NCBI RefSeq assembly: GCF_900232825.1
Contig: NZ_OCTP01000011.1
Location: 645,262 to 709,261, forward strand
Length of the DNA stretch: 64,000 nucleotides
Source of the DNA: Anaerococcus sp. Marseille-P3625
Lineage (GTDB): Bacteria > Bacillota > Clostridia > Tissierellales > Peptoniphilaceae
Direction of reading: 5' to 3'
In this document: one piece after another, positions 8,743 through 17,280 of the stretch
Layout: every line of letters begins with the position of its first letter
How positions within the stretch are numbered: the stretch's first letter is position 1
Notes under the pieces: model-generated
Databases searched by the model: none
The model's input: the letters and a program-made list of their open reading frames with translations, nothing else
What the model was told of the DNA's origin: nothing
Translations under genes and position numbers: made by a program

Positions 8743-9856
8743 TTGTTACCTCATTTCTCTTTGTTCCTTTAGTGCTTTCTTCTGCTTCTAATTTTTCCAT
8801 AGTTTCTTCGAATTCTGCTTTACTTTCAGCATCTTCCTTTTTAAGTTTTCTTTTTTCGATAAATTGCAAAATTACATCCATTGTCGCAATAATTATAAAC
8901 ATTGATGTTATTGTATCTACCAAAGCTTTTGGTAATCTTGTAGCATTTTGCATACCAACTGCTCCTGCTTTTAGCAAAGCTAGGAAAAATGATGTAAGTG
9001 GAGTTAAAGCGATATTTGATCTGACTATTAGAGATGCAAGCATACCGTCATTACCAAGTCCTGTCGCAAAACCATCCAAATAATAACCATGAACGCCCAA
9101 AACTTGGATACAACCTGCAACCCCTGCAATCATTCCAGATAAAACCATTACTCTTACGAAAGTTTTCTTTGAGCTTTTGCCAACATAATCCATATTTCTT
9201 GGATTTAATCCCGCAGCTCTTACATTTTCTCCAAGACGAGTTTTATACATTACAATTGATATTACAATAACTATTAATAACGCTATAAAAAATCCCACAT
9301 TTGCTGAAGATGGTCTAAGGAATTTTGCAAGTGTTACCCAAACTGGATCAGTCTGTGGATTTGCATTTCCTGAACTTAAAGGTCCACTTACTAGATAGGA
9401 ACCTATATATACAGCTACTGAGTTCATAAGTATTGTTACACAAATTTCTGAGATGTTATATTTTACTTTCAAAATTCCAGGAATGTAAGCCCATAAACCA
9501 GCAACAATAATAGCTCCTAAAAAACAAGCTATGTATAAAAGTGGTACTGGTAAAAATCCCCAATTTGCACCAATATATGCTGCTGCCATTCCGCCTAAAA
9601 TAACTTCACCTTCAATACCTACGTTAAAAGCTCCAGCTTGTGCTGCAATTGCAAAGGCAAGTGATGTTAATAAAAGCGGAGTCCATAAGGCTATTGTGTT
9701 TCCAAAGCCATATGTAGAACCAACTGCTCCTTTGATTAGGGCGCTAAAGGCTTGTAAAGGATTCTCACCAATAATTAAGATTAATATTGTTCCTAAGGCA
9801 AGAGAAATTAAAAAACTTATCAAAAAGTTTATTAAATCTTTTTTCAAATTATTCAT
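8732..9856 (-). CDS. nupP: Nucleoside ABC transporter permease 1
   Basis: This 374-residue permease has a membrane core of about residues 10-345 with AGAFNVGIEGEVILGGM and the coupling segment TRLGENVRAAGLNPRNMDYVGKSSKKTF. A charged, probably cytoplasmic tail (EKRKLKKEDAESKAEFEE onward) follows. It overlaps both neighbours (11 bp with nupQ, 8 bp with the ATPase), indicating translational coupling in the importer operon. Family assignment to YufP/NupP-like BPD_transp_2 permeases is clear. The long acidic tail is a little unusual. Confidence 0.88.
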   Translation of the reverse strand: MNNLKKDLINFLISFLISLALGTILILIIGENPLQAFSALIKGAVGSTYGFGNTIALWTPLLLTSLAFAIAAQAGAFNVGIEGEVILGGMAAAYIGANWGFLPVPLLYIACFLGAIIVAGLWAYIPGILKVKYNISEICVTILMNSVAVYIGSYLVSGPLSSGNANPQTDPVWVTLAKFLRPSSANVGFFIALLIVIVISIVMYKTRLGENVRAAGLNPRNMDYVGKSSKKTFVRVMVLSGMIAGVAGCIQVLGVHGYYLDGFATGLGNDGMLASLIVRSNIALTPLTSFFLALLKAGAVGMQNATRLPKALVDTITSMFIIIATMDVILQFIEKRKLKKEDAESKAEFEETMEKLEAEESTKGTKRNEVTNER

Positions 9857-11396
9857 TGCTAATCTCCTTTACTTCATCTTTTTTTCCTTCTGATGAACCC
9901 ATCATCAACAAACCAACGTTGTTTTCATTAGCTTCTGAGGCAGGCATTTGACCTGTAATCTTTCCTTCGTGTATTACAATTATGGTATCAGATAAGGATA
10001 AAATCTCTTCTAATTCTGCAGAAACTAGCAAGACGCCAACTCCTTCTTGTTTGGCATTTTCGATTGTTTTTCTAATCAATTCAATAGCGCCTATGTCAAC
10101 TCCTCTTGTAGGTTGAGATGCTATTAACAAATTGTTGTTTAGGGATATTTCACGTGCTACTACTACTTTTTGTGCGTTTCCTCCTGAAAGTGATGAGGTC
10201 AAAGCTTCTGGATTAGTAGGTCTGATATCAAATTTTTTAATTAAATCATTTGAGTATTTTTCTATTTTTTCTTCATCCAAAAAACCTTTTTCTTTTACCG
10301 GGACGCCTTCTTTTAGTACAGATGTTAGGTTATAAGAGATTGATAAAGCTCTATTTAGACCTGTGGTGTTTCTATCTTCTGGTATGTGTGAAAGTCCTGC
10401 TTTTCTAATATCTTTTGGAGTTTTATTTGTAACATCAACTCCATTTATCAAGACCTGACCTTTTTCTACTTTCCTAAGGCCTGTTATTGCTTCGATTAAT
10501 TCGGATTGTCCGTTGCCATCAATGCCCGCTATGCCTACTATTTCGCCTTCACGAACTGATAAGGACATGCCTCTAATTTTGGATGTTTCTTTTTGGCTTG
10601 GAACCCGTATGTCTTTTACTTCAAGGATTGTTTTTCCAATTTTAGCTTCTTTTCTCGGTATATTAAGAAAAACCTCTCTACCAATCATCATTTTTGCAAG
10701 TTCCAATTCATTGGTGTCGGCTTTGTTTACAGTTCCTTCATACATTCCCTGACGCATTACTGTTATTCTATCGGATATACTCATTACCTCATTAAGTTTG
10801 TGGCTTATGAATACTAGAGATTTTCCACTTGCTCTTAATTCTTCTAATATTTCAAAAAGTTTCTCAGTTTCTTGAGGAGTTAAAACTGCAGTAGGCTCAT
10901 CTAGTATAATTATGTCTGCTCCTCTAATTAGAGTTTTGATAATCTCTACTCTTTGAGCTTCTCCAACTGATATTTGCCCAACCTTTTTGTTAAGTTGTAC
11001 ATCCATATGATATTTATTGATGTATTCTTCAATTTCTTGTCTAGCTTTTTTGTAGTCTATTTTAAATCCAGCTCTTGGTTCAAATCCTAAGATTATATTT
11101 TCCATTACTGTTAGGTTATCTACAAGCATAAATTCTTGGTGAACCATACCGATGCCACGAGCTATGGCATCGGATGGACTTAATTTGTCTATAAGTTCAC
11201 CATTTATTTTTATTTGACCAGAAGTGATAGGATACATTCCATAAAGTAATTTCATCATAGTTGATTTGCCAGCTCCATTTTCTCCAATTAGAGAATGAAT
11301 TTCGCCTTTAATCAGGTTAAAATTTCCATCATTGACAGCTTTGACTTTGCCAAAGTGTTTTTTGATGTGATTCATTTCTATTACATAATTACTCAT
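9849..11396 (-). CDS. nupO: Nucleoside ABC transporter ATP-binding protein (two fused NBDs)
   Basis: This 515-residue duplicated ATPase has a first Walker A at GENGAGKST (about residues 38-46), signature SVGEAQRVEI and Walker B IIILDEPTAVL. The second half has a degenerate Walker A GIDGNGQSE, signature LSGGNAQKVVVAREI and LLIASQPTRGVD without the usual Glu. One active and one degenerate site is normal for the RbsA/MglA/YufO type. It powers the two permeases encoded downstream. The 26-bp gap after the lipoprotein gene and the 8-bp overlap with nupP indicate one transcript. Confidence 0.92.
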   Translation of the reverse strand: MSNYVIEMNHIKKHFGKVKAVNDGNFNLIKGEIHSLIGENGAGKSTMMKLLYGMYPITSGQIKINGELIDKLSPSDAIARGIGMVHQEFMLVDNLTVMENIILGFEPRAGFKIDYKKARQEIEEYINKYHMDVQLNKKVGQISVGEAQRVEIIKTLIRGADIIILDEPTAVLTPQETEKLFEILEELRASGKSLVFISHKLNEVMSISDRITVMRQGMYEGTVNKADTNELELAKMMIGREVFLNIPRKEAKIGKTILEVKDIRVPSQKETSKIRGMSLSVREGEIVGIAGIDGNGQSELIEAITGLRKVEKGQVLINGVDVTNKTPKDIRKAGLSHIPEDRNTTGLNRALSISYNLTSVLKEGVPVKEKGFLDEEKIEKYSNDLIKKFDIRPTNPEALTSSLSGGNAQKVVVAREISLNNNLLIASQPTRGVDIGAIELIRKTIENAKQEGVGVLLVSAELEEILSLSDTIIVIHEGKITGQMPASEANENNVGLLMMGSSEGKKDEVKEISNE

Positions 11397-11422
11397 AGCA
11401 CCTTCCGATTCTTTTCTTATCT

Positions 11423-12577
11423 TTATTGTTCTTTACCAAAACCTTTATAGTTTTCTACCTTGATTTCTCCATCAATTATTTTTTTAGCTAATTCGTCAAC
11501 TTTATCAACGATTTCTTGTGGGAATTTGTCCCCTAAATGTTCTTTCATAACTGAGAAGTCTGTTAAAGAAACACCATTTTCAGCTAAAGATAGATATTTT
11601 GTTGATCCACCTTGGAATTTACCTTCTACTGCTGATTGAATTGTTAAATAAACTGCACTATCAACTCTTTTTACCATAGATGTTAAAACTGATCCTGGTT
11701 GATCGTTATCTTGGTCAAGGTCTACACCGATTGCGTATTTGCCAGCTTCTTTTGCTGCTTCCAATATTCCAGGGCCTGTTCCTGAAGCTACGTTCATTAC
11801 AATATCTGCACCTTGGTCAAATTGTGCTAGTGTTAATTCTTTTCCTTTTAGTGGATCTGACCAGCTACCTGCAAATGATTGAAGAATTTTGATATCTGGG
11901 TTTATATATTTTGCACCTTGTTCATAGCCGGTATAGAAATCATGAAGTACTGGAATGTCCATTCCACCTACCCAACCGATTACTGCTTTATCATTTACGC
12001 CTTCAATTTCTGTATGTTGGGTAAATAAAGCTGCTGCTGCACCTGCTAAGAATGAACCTTCGTTTTGAGCAAATGAAATTGATTGAACATTTGGTAAATC
12101 AACTGTTGTATCGATTACAGCAAACATTTTGTCTGGATAATTTGGACCATGTTCTTGAATAAAGTCAGCTATATTTGATGATGCACCTATTATTAGATCA
12201 TAATCATCTTCACAAGCAGAGATTAGGTTTGCTTCCCATTCTTGAGCTGTTAATCCTTCAAGAGAAGTTACTTCTACTCCAAAATCTTCAGTTGCTTTTT
12301 TAGCACCGATATTTGCTGAGTCGTTGTAGGATTTATCCCCTAATAATCCTGTATAAACTATAGCAACCTTTAATGGTTTGTCAGATTTTTTGCCAGTTTC
12401 TTCTTTATTTTCTTCTTTGTTCTCGTCTTTGTTTTCAACTTCTTTGTTTTCTTCAGTTTGAGTTTCTTCTTGTTTTACTTCTTCTTTAGTTTCCTTTGCT
12501 TGATTTGCTGGAGTTGCACATGCTGATAACGATAATGTTAAAAGTAATGCTCCTGCTAATTGTAATAATTTTTTCAT
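11423..12577 (-). CDS. bmpA: BMP-family nucleoside-binding lipoprotein
   Basis: This 384-residue surface lipoprotein has an N-terminal signal peptide ending in the lipobox LSAC (Cys20), then a low-complexity Glu/Lys/Asn linker (residues about 28-65), then a periplasmic-binding-type BMP domain (KVAIVYTGLLGDKSYNDSA onward, with IGWVGGMDIPVLHDFYTGY and FDQGADIVMNVASGTGPG). BMP proteins of this group bind purine nucleosides for ABC import. It is the first transporter gene and overlaps the ribokinase stop codon by 4 bp (ATGA). Confidence 0.92.
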   Translation of the reverse strand: MKKLLQLAGALLLTLSLSACATPANQAKETKEEVKQEETQTEENKEVENKDENKEENKEETGKKSDKPLKVAIVYTGLLGDKSYNDSANIGAKKATEDFGVEVTSLEGLTAQEWEANLISACEDDYDLIIGASSNIADFIQEHGPNYPDKMFAVIDTTVDLPNVQSISFAQNEGSFLAGAAAALFTQHTEIEGVNDKAVIGWVGGMDIPVLHDFYTGYEQGAKYINPDIKILQSFAGSWSDPLKGKELTLAQFDQGADIVMNVASGTGPGILEAAKEAGKYAIGVDLDQDNDQPGSVLTSMVKRVDSAVYLTIQSAVEGKFQGGSTKYLSLAENGVSLTDFSVMKEHLGDKFPQEIVDKVDELAKKIIDGEIKVENYKGFGKEQ

Positions 12578-13482
12578 TTCTCCCCCTTAAAATTTAACTC
12601 TTCTATTTCTTTCATAAATGGAATTGAGTTAGATGCTCCATTTTTCGCACAAGCCAATGATGCAGCTAAGCTTGCAATATTTAGACTTTCTTTTATAGTT
12701 CTTCCCTCTGATTGACAAGCTATATAGTATCCGCAGAAGGTATCTCCTGCTCCTGTAGTGTCGACTACTTTTGTTTTGCACGCATCATATTTTATCAATG
12801 TTTCCTTATGAGAATAGTAACCGCCTTCACCACCAAGGGTTAGGACTACTTCCATTTCCGGGTAAATTTTCTTAAAATATTCTAAAATTTCCAATTTACC
12901 ATCTTTTTCTGATAGGCATTTGCCTTCATGTTCATTCAAAATAATACAATCAATCTTATTTAGGTCGACTTTATAGATATCTTCATTAATTGGTGATGGA
13001 TTAAAAAATACCTTTAGTCCCATTTCATAGGACTTATCTACAATGTAATCAACATTATTAATTTCATTTTGTAAAAGTATATAATCTTCTTTATTAAAAC
13101 CTTTTAATACCTGATCTATGTATTCTTCCTCAATCTTTTTATTAGCACCCCCTTCTACAATAATTGAATTTTGACCTAAGCTATCAATTTGTATGATAGC
13201 GTGTCCACTATCTCCTTTAACTTTTGTAATCAAATTATCAAGTTCATTTTCTTTCAAATAATCTATTAATACATTTCCATCATTATCACCAACGCAACCA
13301 GCAAGTTTTACATTTGCTCCTGCTCTTTTTAGAGCTATTGCTTGATTTAAGCCCTTACCTCCTATAAAACTTTCAAATTTTCTACAAGAAATTGTTTCTC
13401 CTTCGCTTACCATATGGTCGACTGAATATGTTCTATCGATATTTAGCGAACCAAAATCTAATACCTTTATTGTTTCTTTTAT
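12574..13482 (-). CDS. rbsK: Ribokinase (PfkB family) with non-canonical start codon
   Basis: PfkB-family kinase that phosphorylates ribose released by the nucleoside hydrolase. The first ATG (13413) would remove the conserved N-terminal strand and substrate Asp, VLDFGSLNIDRTYSVD, which is encoded in frame upstream. The frame is open to a TGA inside the ribosome site GAGGTGA. The only codons at proper spacing are ATC (13485) and ATA (13482), so a rare AUA/AUC start is likely; I chose ATA. Further motifs are IGGKGLNQAIALKRAGA and the catalytic TTGAGDTFCGYY. About 302 residues, normal for ribokinase. The stop overlaps bmpA by ATGA. Confidence 0.8.
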   Translation of the reverse strand: MKETIKVLDFGSLNIDRTYSVDHMVSEGETISCRKFESFIGGKGLNQAIALKRAGANVKLAGCVGDNDGNVLIDYLKENELDNLITKVKGDSGHAIIQIDSLGQNSIIVEGGANKKIEEEYIDQVLKGFNKEDYILLQNEINNVDYIVDKSYEMGLKVFFNPSPINEDIYKVDLNKIDCIILNEHEGKCLSEKDGKLEILEYFKKIYPEMEVVLTLGGEGGYYSHKETLIKYDACKTKVVDTTGAGDTFCGYYIACQSEGRTIKESLNIASLAASLACAKNGASNSIPFMKEIEELNFKGEK

Positions 13483-13504
13483 GATTTTTCACCTCTCTTT
13501 CTAT

Positions 13505-13516
13505 TAAAACGTTTTA
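13505..13516. promoter_or_regulatory. LacI-type operator upstream of rbsK
   Basis: The perfect palindrome TAAAACGTTTTA lies in the 50-bp gap between the LacI gene and rbsK, just before the ribosome site. The identical 12-mer occurs before the LacI gene. AAACGTTT-centred palindromes with a central CG are typical of the LacI family. Confidence 0.75.
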
Positions 13517-13533
13517 CTTGGTGCTAAATTTTT

Positions 13534-14520
13534 TTATCTAGTGCTTTCTCTTATTACTAATTTAGGATCGACAAAAACATTTTTGCTTGCTAAAGGCTCA
13601 TTTTTTATCAATTTATCTATCATATTAACTGCTTCTTTGGCTAATTGACCGAGGTTTTGATCAACTGAGCTAAGTTTTGTGCTAAGTAAATTATTTGTGT
13701 ATAGGTTATCATAGCCTACTATGGATATATCTTCAGGAATTTTGACTTTCTTTTGATTAAAATACTCCATAAGTCCGTAAGCGCTCATGTCGTTAAAGCA
13801 AAATATGGCATCGACATCCTTATCTAAAAAATATTCTCCAGCCTTTAATCCGCCATCATAGGTAAAATCTGCATGAAAAATATTTTCGGATTTTATATGG
13901 ATATTATGGTCGTTTGCACAATCTATGGCTCCGGATAATCTTCTGCTTGATACAGCTGAATCTCTAGGTCCTAAGGCAAGACCGATTTTTGTTAATCCTC
14001 TACTTATTAGATGATCGACAGCCAAATATCCGCCTTTTTTGTTATCACCAGTAACTATATTGGTGTCTTTATTATCATAATCAAATTCATCTAGGAATAC
14101 GATTTTATTATTATTTAATATTTTTTTGCTAAATTGTTTAACTCTTCTATCTATGACAAAAGTTGCTTCTACAAAATTATTTTCTATCAAATTTTGAAAA
14201 GATTCTTCGGTTAGATCTTCGTTATTTGAATTAAAAATATACAAAAAATATTCTTTAAGTCTGATATATTTAGAAAGTTCTTTTGCCAATAAACCAAAAA
14301 AAGGATTTGATATATCTGGTATTATTAGCATAATAACGTTTGTTTTGCCACTAACCAAGCTTCTTGCAATGTTATTTGGCTTGTAATTTAATTCTTTTGC
14401 TGCTTCTATGACTTTCGTGCGTGTCTTACTTGATATCTTGTGCTTAGTGTCATTTAAGACCATAGATACTGTTGTAATAGAAACGTTTGCTAAGTGAGCA
14501 ACATCTTTTATTGTACTCAT
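13534..14520 (-). CDS. LacI-family transcriptional regulator of the nucleoside operon
   Basis: This 328-residue regulator has the N-terminal LacI helix-turn-helix and hinge (STIKDVAHLANVSITTVSMVLN, then PNNIARSLVSGKTNVI) followed by a periplasmic-binding-like effector domain (IPDISNPFFGLLAKELSKYI, CFNDMSAYGLMEYF, DISIVGYDN). It is RbsR/PurR-like in length. It lies upstream of, and on the same strand as, the ribokinase and nucleoside transport genes, and two identical palindromes flank it. I infer autoregulated repression of the operon with a nucleoside, ribose or purine effector. Confidence 0.85.
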   Translation of the reverse strand: MSTIKDVAHLANVSITTVSMVLNDTKHKISSKTRTKVIEAAKELNYKPNNIARSLVSGKTNVIMLIIPDISNPFFGLLAKELSKYIRLKEYFLYIFNSNNEDLTEESFQNLIENNFVEATFVIDRRVKQFSKKILNNNKIVFLDEFDYDNKDTNIVTGDNKKGGYLAVDHLISRGLTKIGLALGPRDSAVSSRRLSGAIDCANDHNIHIKSENIFHADFTYDGGLKAGEYFLDKDVDAIFCFNDMSAYGLMEYFNQKKVKIPEDISIVGYDNLYTNNLLSTKLSSVDQNLGQLAKEAVNMIDKLIKNEPLASKNVFVDPKLVIRESTR

Positions 14521-14531
14521 CTTTACCTCAT

Positions 14532-14543
14532 TAAAACGTTTTA
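14532..14543. promoter_or_regulatory. LacI-type operator in the leader of the regulator gene
   Basis: The palindrome TAAAACGTTTTA, identical to the one at 13505-13516, lies about 10 bp downstream of the -10 box, where a bound repressor would block initiation. A weaker related core, AGAACGTTGT (14570-14579), sits in the promoter spacer and -35. Confidence 0.78.
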
Positions 14544-14552
14544 TTAATTATA

Positions 14553-14581
14553 AGTATAATACTTCATAAGAACGTTGTCAA
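14553..14581 (-). promoter_or_regulatory. Consensus sigma-A promoter of the LacI/nucleoside operon
   Basis: On the minus strand TTGACA (14581-14576) is followed after a 17-base spacer by TATACT (14558-14553). Transcription would start near 14546 and run directly into the operator at 14532-14543. Confidence 0.85.
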
Positions 14582-14619
14582 TACGATTTCTTAATTTTTT
14601 AACATTTCTTCTCTATAAA

Positions 14620-14652
14620 TAAAAAAACTATCCCTTAATTAGTGGGGATAGT
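14620..14652 (-). terminator. Rho-independent terminator after the amidohydrolase operon
   Basis: On the minus strand AACTATCCC(C) ... GGGATAGTT is followed by a run of seven T. It lies 88 bp after the stop of the M20D gene at 14740 and ahead of the LacI promoter. Confidence 0.85.
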
Positions 14653-14739
14653 TGTGGATTTTGACAATATATTTGATAACTTTAATAAGACTTGTGAGCC
14701 TTTGTTTTTGTGGACTTTTGGCAAAGTATAAGCAATTTT

Positions 14740-15933
14740 TTAGTTTTTATTTTGGATTTTTCCCATTTGGTCCATGACATATTGAACCATTACTGCAGGA
14801 ACTTGGTAGAAATATTCCTCATCCATAGCAAATTTTGGGCTATGATGGGCAAAAATTTTGCCGTCAATTTTTTGGGGGTTCATTAAAAAGAAAAATGATC
14901 CTGGTTTTTTTTCTAGATATACGGAAAAATCTTCGCCACTCATCAAAGGTTTTTTTAGTTCATAAACCTTTTCTGGAAACAACTTTTTGGCTGATGCCAT
15001 CAGTTTTTCGGTAACTTTTGGATCATTTATTACCGAAGGATGCTTGCGAATATAATTAAATTCAATCCTTGCTCTTAAAGTTTCACCAATTCCTTCAATT
15101 ATTTTTCCAAGACTTTTTTCCACTATATCTCGAGTTTCTGGTCTAAGTGTTCTAGTTGTACCTTCTAGATGAGCTGTTTCTGGTATGATGTTGAATGCTT
15201 TTCCTGCATTGATTACACCAAAAGATACTACAACTGGCTCTAGAGGTGAAATTTCTCTTGCTACTATTTCTTGTACACTTGTTATTATATATGATGCTAT
15301 TACTATTGGGTCAATTGAGTTTTCTGGTTGTGAACCGTGAGATCCTTTACCTTTAATGTCAATTGTGAATTTGTCCATTGTTGCCATTGTAGGGCCTTTA
15401 GAAAATACTATGGCACCTTTTGGTACGTCATCGCCTGATAATAAGTTTCCATCATGGCAACCTAAAACTTCATCAACTTTGCTAAATTCTTCTGAATCTG
15501 CAATTTCAATTGATCCTGTTCCTAATTCTTCTGCTGGTTGGAAGATTAGCATTATTTTGCCATCAATTTCATCTTTGTGTTCTGATAATACTTTTGCTGC
15601 TGCTAATAGTTGGGCTGTGTGAGCATCGTGGCCACAAGCGTGCATTCTTCCTTTAACCTTTGATGCAAATTCAAGGCCTGTTTCTTCATTAACTGGTAGA
15701 GCATCCATGTCGCCTCTTAGAGCTATAACTTTACCCTTACTTTCTGGGTTAATGTAGCCAATTACACCGCCTTTGAAATTTCTGTGATTTTCAATGCCAA
15801 ATTCGTCTAATTTTTCTGATACAAATTGGCAAGTGTTTTCTAGATCAAATCCTAATTCTGGATTTTCGTGAAGATGTCTTCTCCATTTGATCAAATCGTC
15901 ATTAACTTTTTTAATTTCACTTAATACATCCAT
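14740..15933 (-). CDS. M20D amidohydrolase, copy A (N-acyl-amino-acid/hippurate hydrolase family)
   Basis: This 397-residue zinc aminoacylase of the M20D group hydrolyses amide-linked acyl amino acids. The start is the ATG at 15933 with AGGA seven bases upstream; the TTG two codons earlier lies too close to that site. Motifs: RRHLHENPEL, ALRGDMDALPV, GRMHACGHDAHT (metal Cys and His near residues 100-105), FQPAEELGTGS and a later GEDFSVYLEKKPG. Its 5' two thirds match copy B almost base for base, while the C-terminal quarter differs clearly (RKHPSVINDP here). A terminator separates the two copies. The substrate is unknown. Confidence 0.85.
   Translation of the reverse strand: MDVLSEIKKVNDDLIKWRRHLHENPELGFDLENTCQFVSEKLDEFGIENHRNFKGGVIGYINPESKGKVIALRGDMDALPVNEETGLEFASKVKGRMHACGHDAHTAQLLAAAKVLSEHKDEIDGKIMLIFQPAEELGTGSIEIADSEEFSKVDEVLGCHDGNLLSGDDVPKGAIVFSKGPTMATMDKFTIDIKGKGSHGSQPENSIDPIVIASYIITSVQEIVAREISPLEPVVVSFGVINAGKAFNIIPETAHLEGTTRTLRPETRDIVEKSLGKIIEGIGETLRARIEFNYIRKHPSVINDPKVTEKLMASAKKLFPEKVYELKKPLMSGEDFSVYLEKKPGSFFFLMNPQKIDGKIFAHHSPKFAMDEEYFYQVPAVMVQYVMDQMGKIQNKN
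15144..15933. repeat. Direct repeat, copy A (recently duplicated or converted gene segment)
   Basis: This 790-bp segment aligns without gaps to 16473-17262 (offset 1329). It shows only scattered differences, such as GGGCCTTTAG versus GGACCTTTTG near 15391/16720. Identity drops abruptly near 15144/16473, inside the coding sequence. Confidence 0.9.
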
Positions 15934-16044
15934 ATACAATCCTAATTTTTATTTTTGACAAAAATTCTTTTATTAAGAATCATTTTAAATCTCTACAACA
16001 TTTACTTTACTCTAAGTATTTTATTTATCTTAAGTTTAGACAAA

Positions 16045-16071
16045 GAAAAACTACCAGCAATTGCTGGTAGT
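16045..16071 (-). terminator. Rho-independent terminator between the two M20D genes
   Basis: The perfect 22-base palindrome ACTACCAGCAATTGCTGGTAGT (16050-16071) is followed on the minus strand by five T. It closes the DUF5058-amidohydrolase transcript 13 bp after the stop of copy B, so copy A needs read-through or its own promoter. Confidence 0.85.
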
Positions 16072-16083
16072 CTTAGTTCTTAA

Positions 16084-17262
16084 TTATTTTCCAAGTTCAT
16101 CCATTACATATTGAACCATAACTGCAGGAACTTCATGCATGAATTCTTCAGTCATTGCAAATCTTGGGTTATGATGTGCATATACTTTGCCATCTATTTC
16201 TAGAGGATTATATAGGAAGAAGAATGCTCCTGGTTTCTTTTCTAGGTAGAATGCAAAGTCTTCGCCACCCATTATAGGTTTTTTCAATTCTATAACCTTC
16301 TCTGGGAATATTTTTTTAGCTGATGTCATCATTTTTTCTGTAATCTCAGCATCATTGATTACTGGAGGTGGTAGGCGGAAGAATTCATAGCTTATTTCTG
16401 CTCTAAATGTCTTGCCTATTCCTTCTGCTATTTCGCCAAGTCTTCTAGCTACAAGATCTCTAATTTCAGGAGTAAGTGTTCTTGTTGTACCTTCTAGATG
16501 AGCTGTTTCTGGTATGATGTTGAATGCTTTTCCTGCATTGATTACACCAAAAGATACTACAACTGGCTCTAGAGGTGAAATTTCTCTTGCTACTATTTCT
16601 TGTACACTTGTTATTATATATGATGCTATTACTATTGGGTCAATTGAGTTTTCTGGTTGTGAACCGTGAGATCCTTTACCTTTAATGTCAATTGTGAATT
16701 TGTCCATTGTTGCCATTGTAGGACCTTTTGAAAATACTAGAGCACCTTTTGGTACGTCATCGCCTGATAATAAGTTTCCATCATGGCAACCTAAAACTTC
16801 ATCAACCTTACTAAATTCTTCTGAGTCTGCAATTTCAATTGATCCTGTTCCAAGTTCTTCTGCTGGTTGGAAGATTAGCATTATTTTGCCATCAATTTCA
16901 TCTTTGTGTTCTGATAATACTTTTGCTGCTGCTAATAGTTGGGCTGTGTGAGCATCGTGGCCACAAGCGTGCATTCTTCCTTTAACCTTTGATGCAAATT
17001 CAAGGCCTGTTTCTTCATTAACTGGTAGAGCATCCATGTCGCCTCTTAGAGCTATAACTTTACCCTTACTTTCTGGGTTAATGTAGCCAATTACACCGCC
17101 TTTGAAATTTCTGTGATTTTCAATGCCAAATTCGTCTAATTTTTCTGATACAAATTTGCAAGTGTTTTCTAGATCAAATCCTAATTCTGGATTTTCGTGA
17201 AGATGTCTTCTCCATTTAATCAAATCATCATTAACTTTTTTAATTTCACTTAATACATCCAT
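16084..17262 (-). CDS. M20D amidohydrolase, copy B (N-acyl-amino-acid/hippurate hydrolase family)
   Basis: This 392-residue paralogue of copy A has the same motifs (ALRGDMDALPV, MHACGHDAHT, FQPAEELGTGS, GGEDFAFYLEKKPG). The first 263 residues are almost identical to copy A; after HLEGTTRTL the proteins diverge (here SYEFFRLPPPVINDAE). It lies 18 bp behind the 220-aa membrane protein gene and has a strong GGAG ribosome site, so it is co-expressed with the DUF5058 pair. The family cleaves N-acyl or aminoacyl conjugates. I infer hydrolysis of whatever the membrane pair imports. Confidence 0.87.
   Translation of the reverse strand: MDVLSEIKKVNDDLIKWRRHLHENPELGFDLENTCKFVSEKLDEFGIENHRNFKGGVIGYINPESKGKVIALRGDMDALPVNEETGLEFASKVKGRMHACGHDAHTAQLLAAAKVLSEHKDEIDGKIMLIFQPAEELGTGSIEIADSEEFSKVDEVLGCHDGNLLSGDDVPKGALVFSKGPTMATMDKFTIDIKGKGSHGSQPENSIDPIVIASYIITSVQEIVAREISPLEPVVVSFGVINAGKAFNIIPETAHLEGTTRTLTPEIRDLVARRLGEIAEGIGKTFRAEISYEFFRLPPPVINDAEITEKMMTSAKKIFPEKVIELKKPIMGGEDFAFYLEKKPGAFFFLYNPLEIDGKVYAHHNPRFAMTEEFMHEVPAVMVQYVMDELGK
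16473..17262. repeat. Direct repeat, copy B
   Basis: Partner of 15144-15933. The repeat begins exactly at the start codon in both genes: the bases upstream of each ATG are unrelated. That argues for gene conversion or selection on the coding segment rather than a simple whole-locus duplication. Confidence 0.88.
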
Positions 17263-17280
17263 TACATATCTCCTTTTTTA

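Noticed and set aside
9531-9893. 120-codon plus-strand frame opposite the nupP permease gene
   Set aside because: Shadow frame; the minus-strand permease is clear and complete.
13414-13482. Ribokinase starting at the first ATG (13413)
   Set aside because: This would remove the conserved first strand and substrate-binding Asp, and no ribosome site precedes that ATG.
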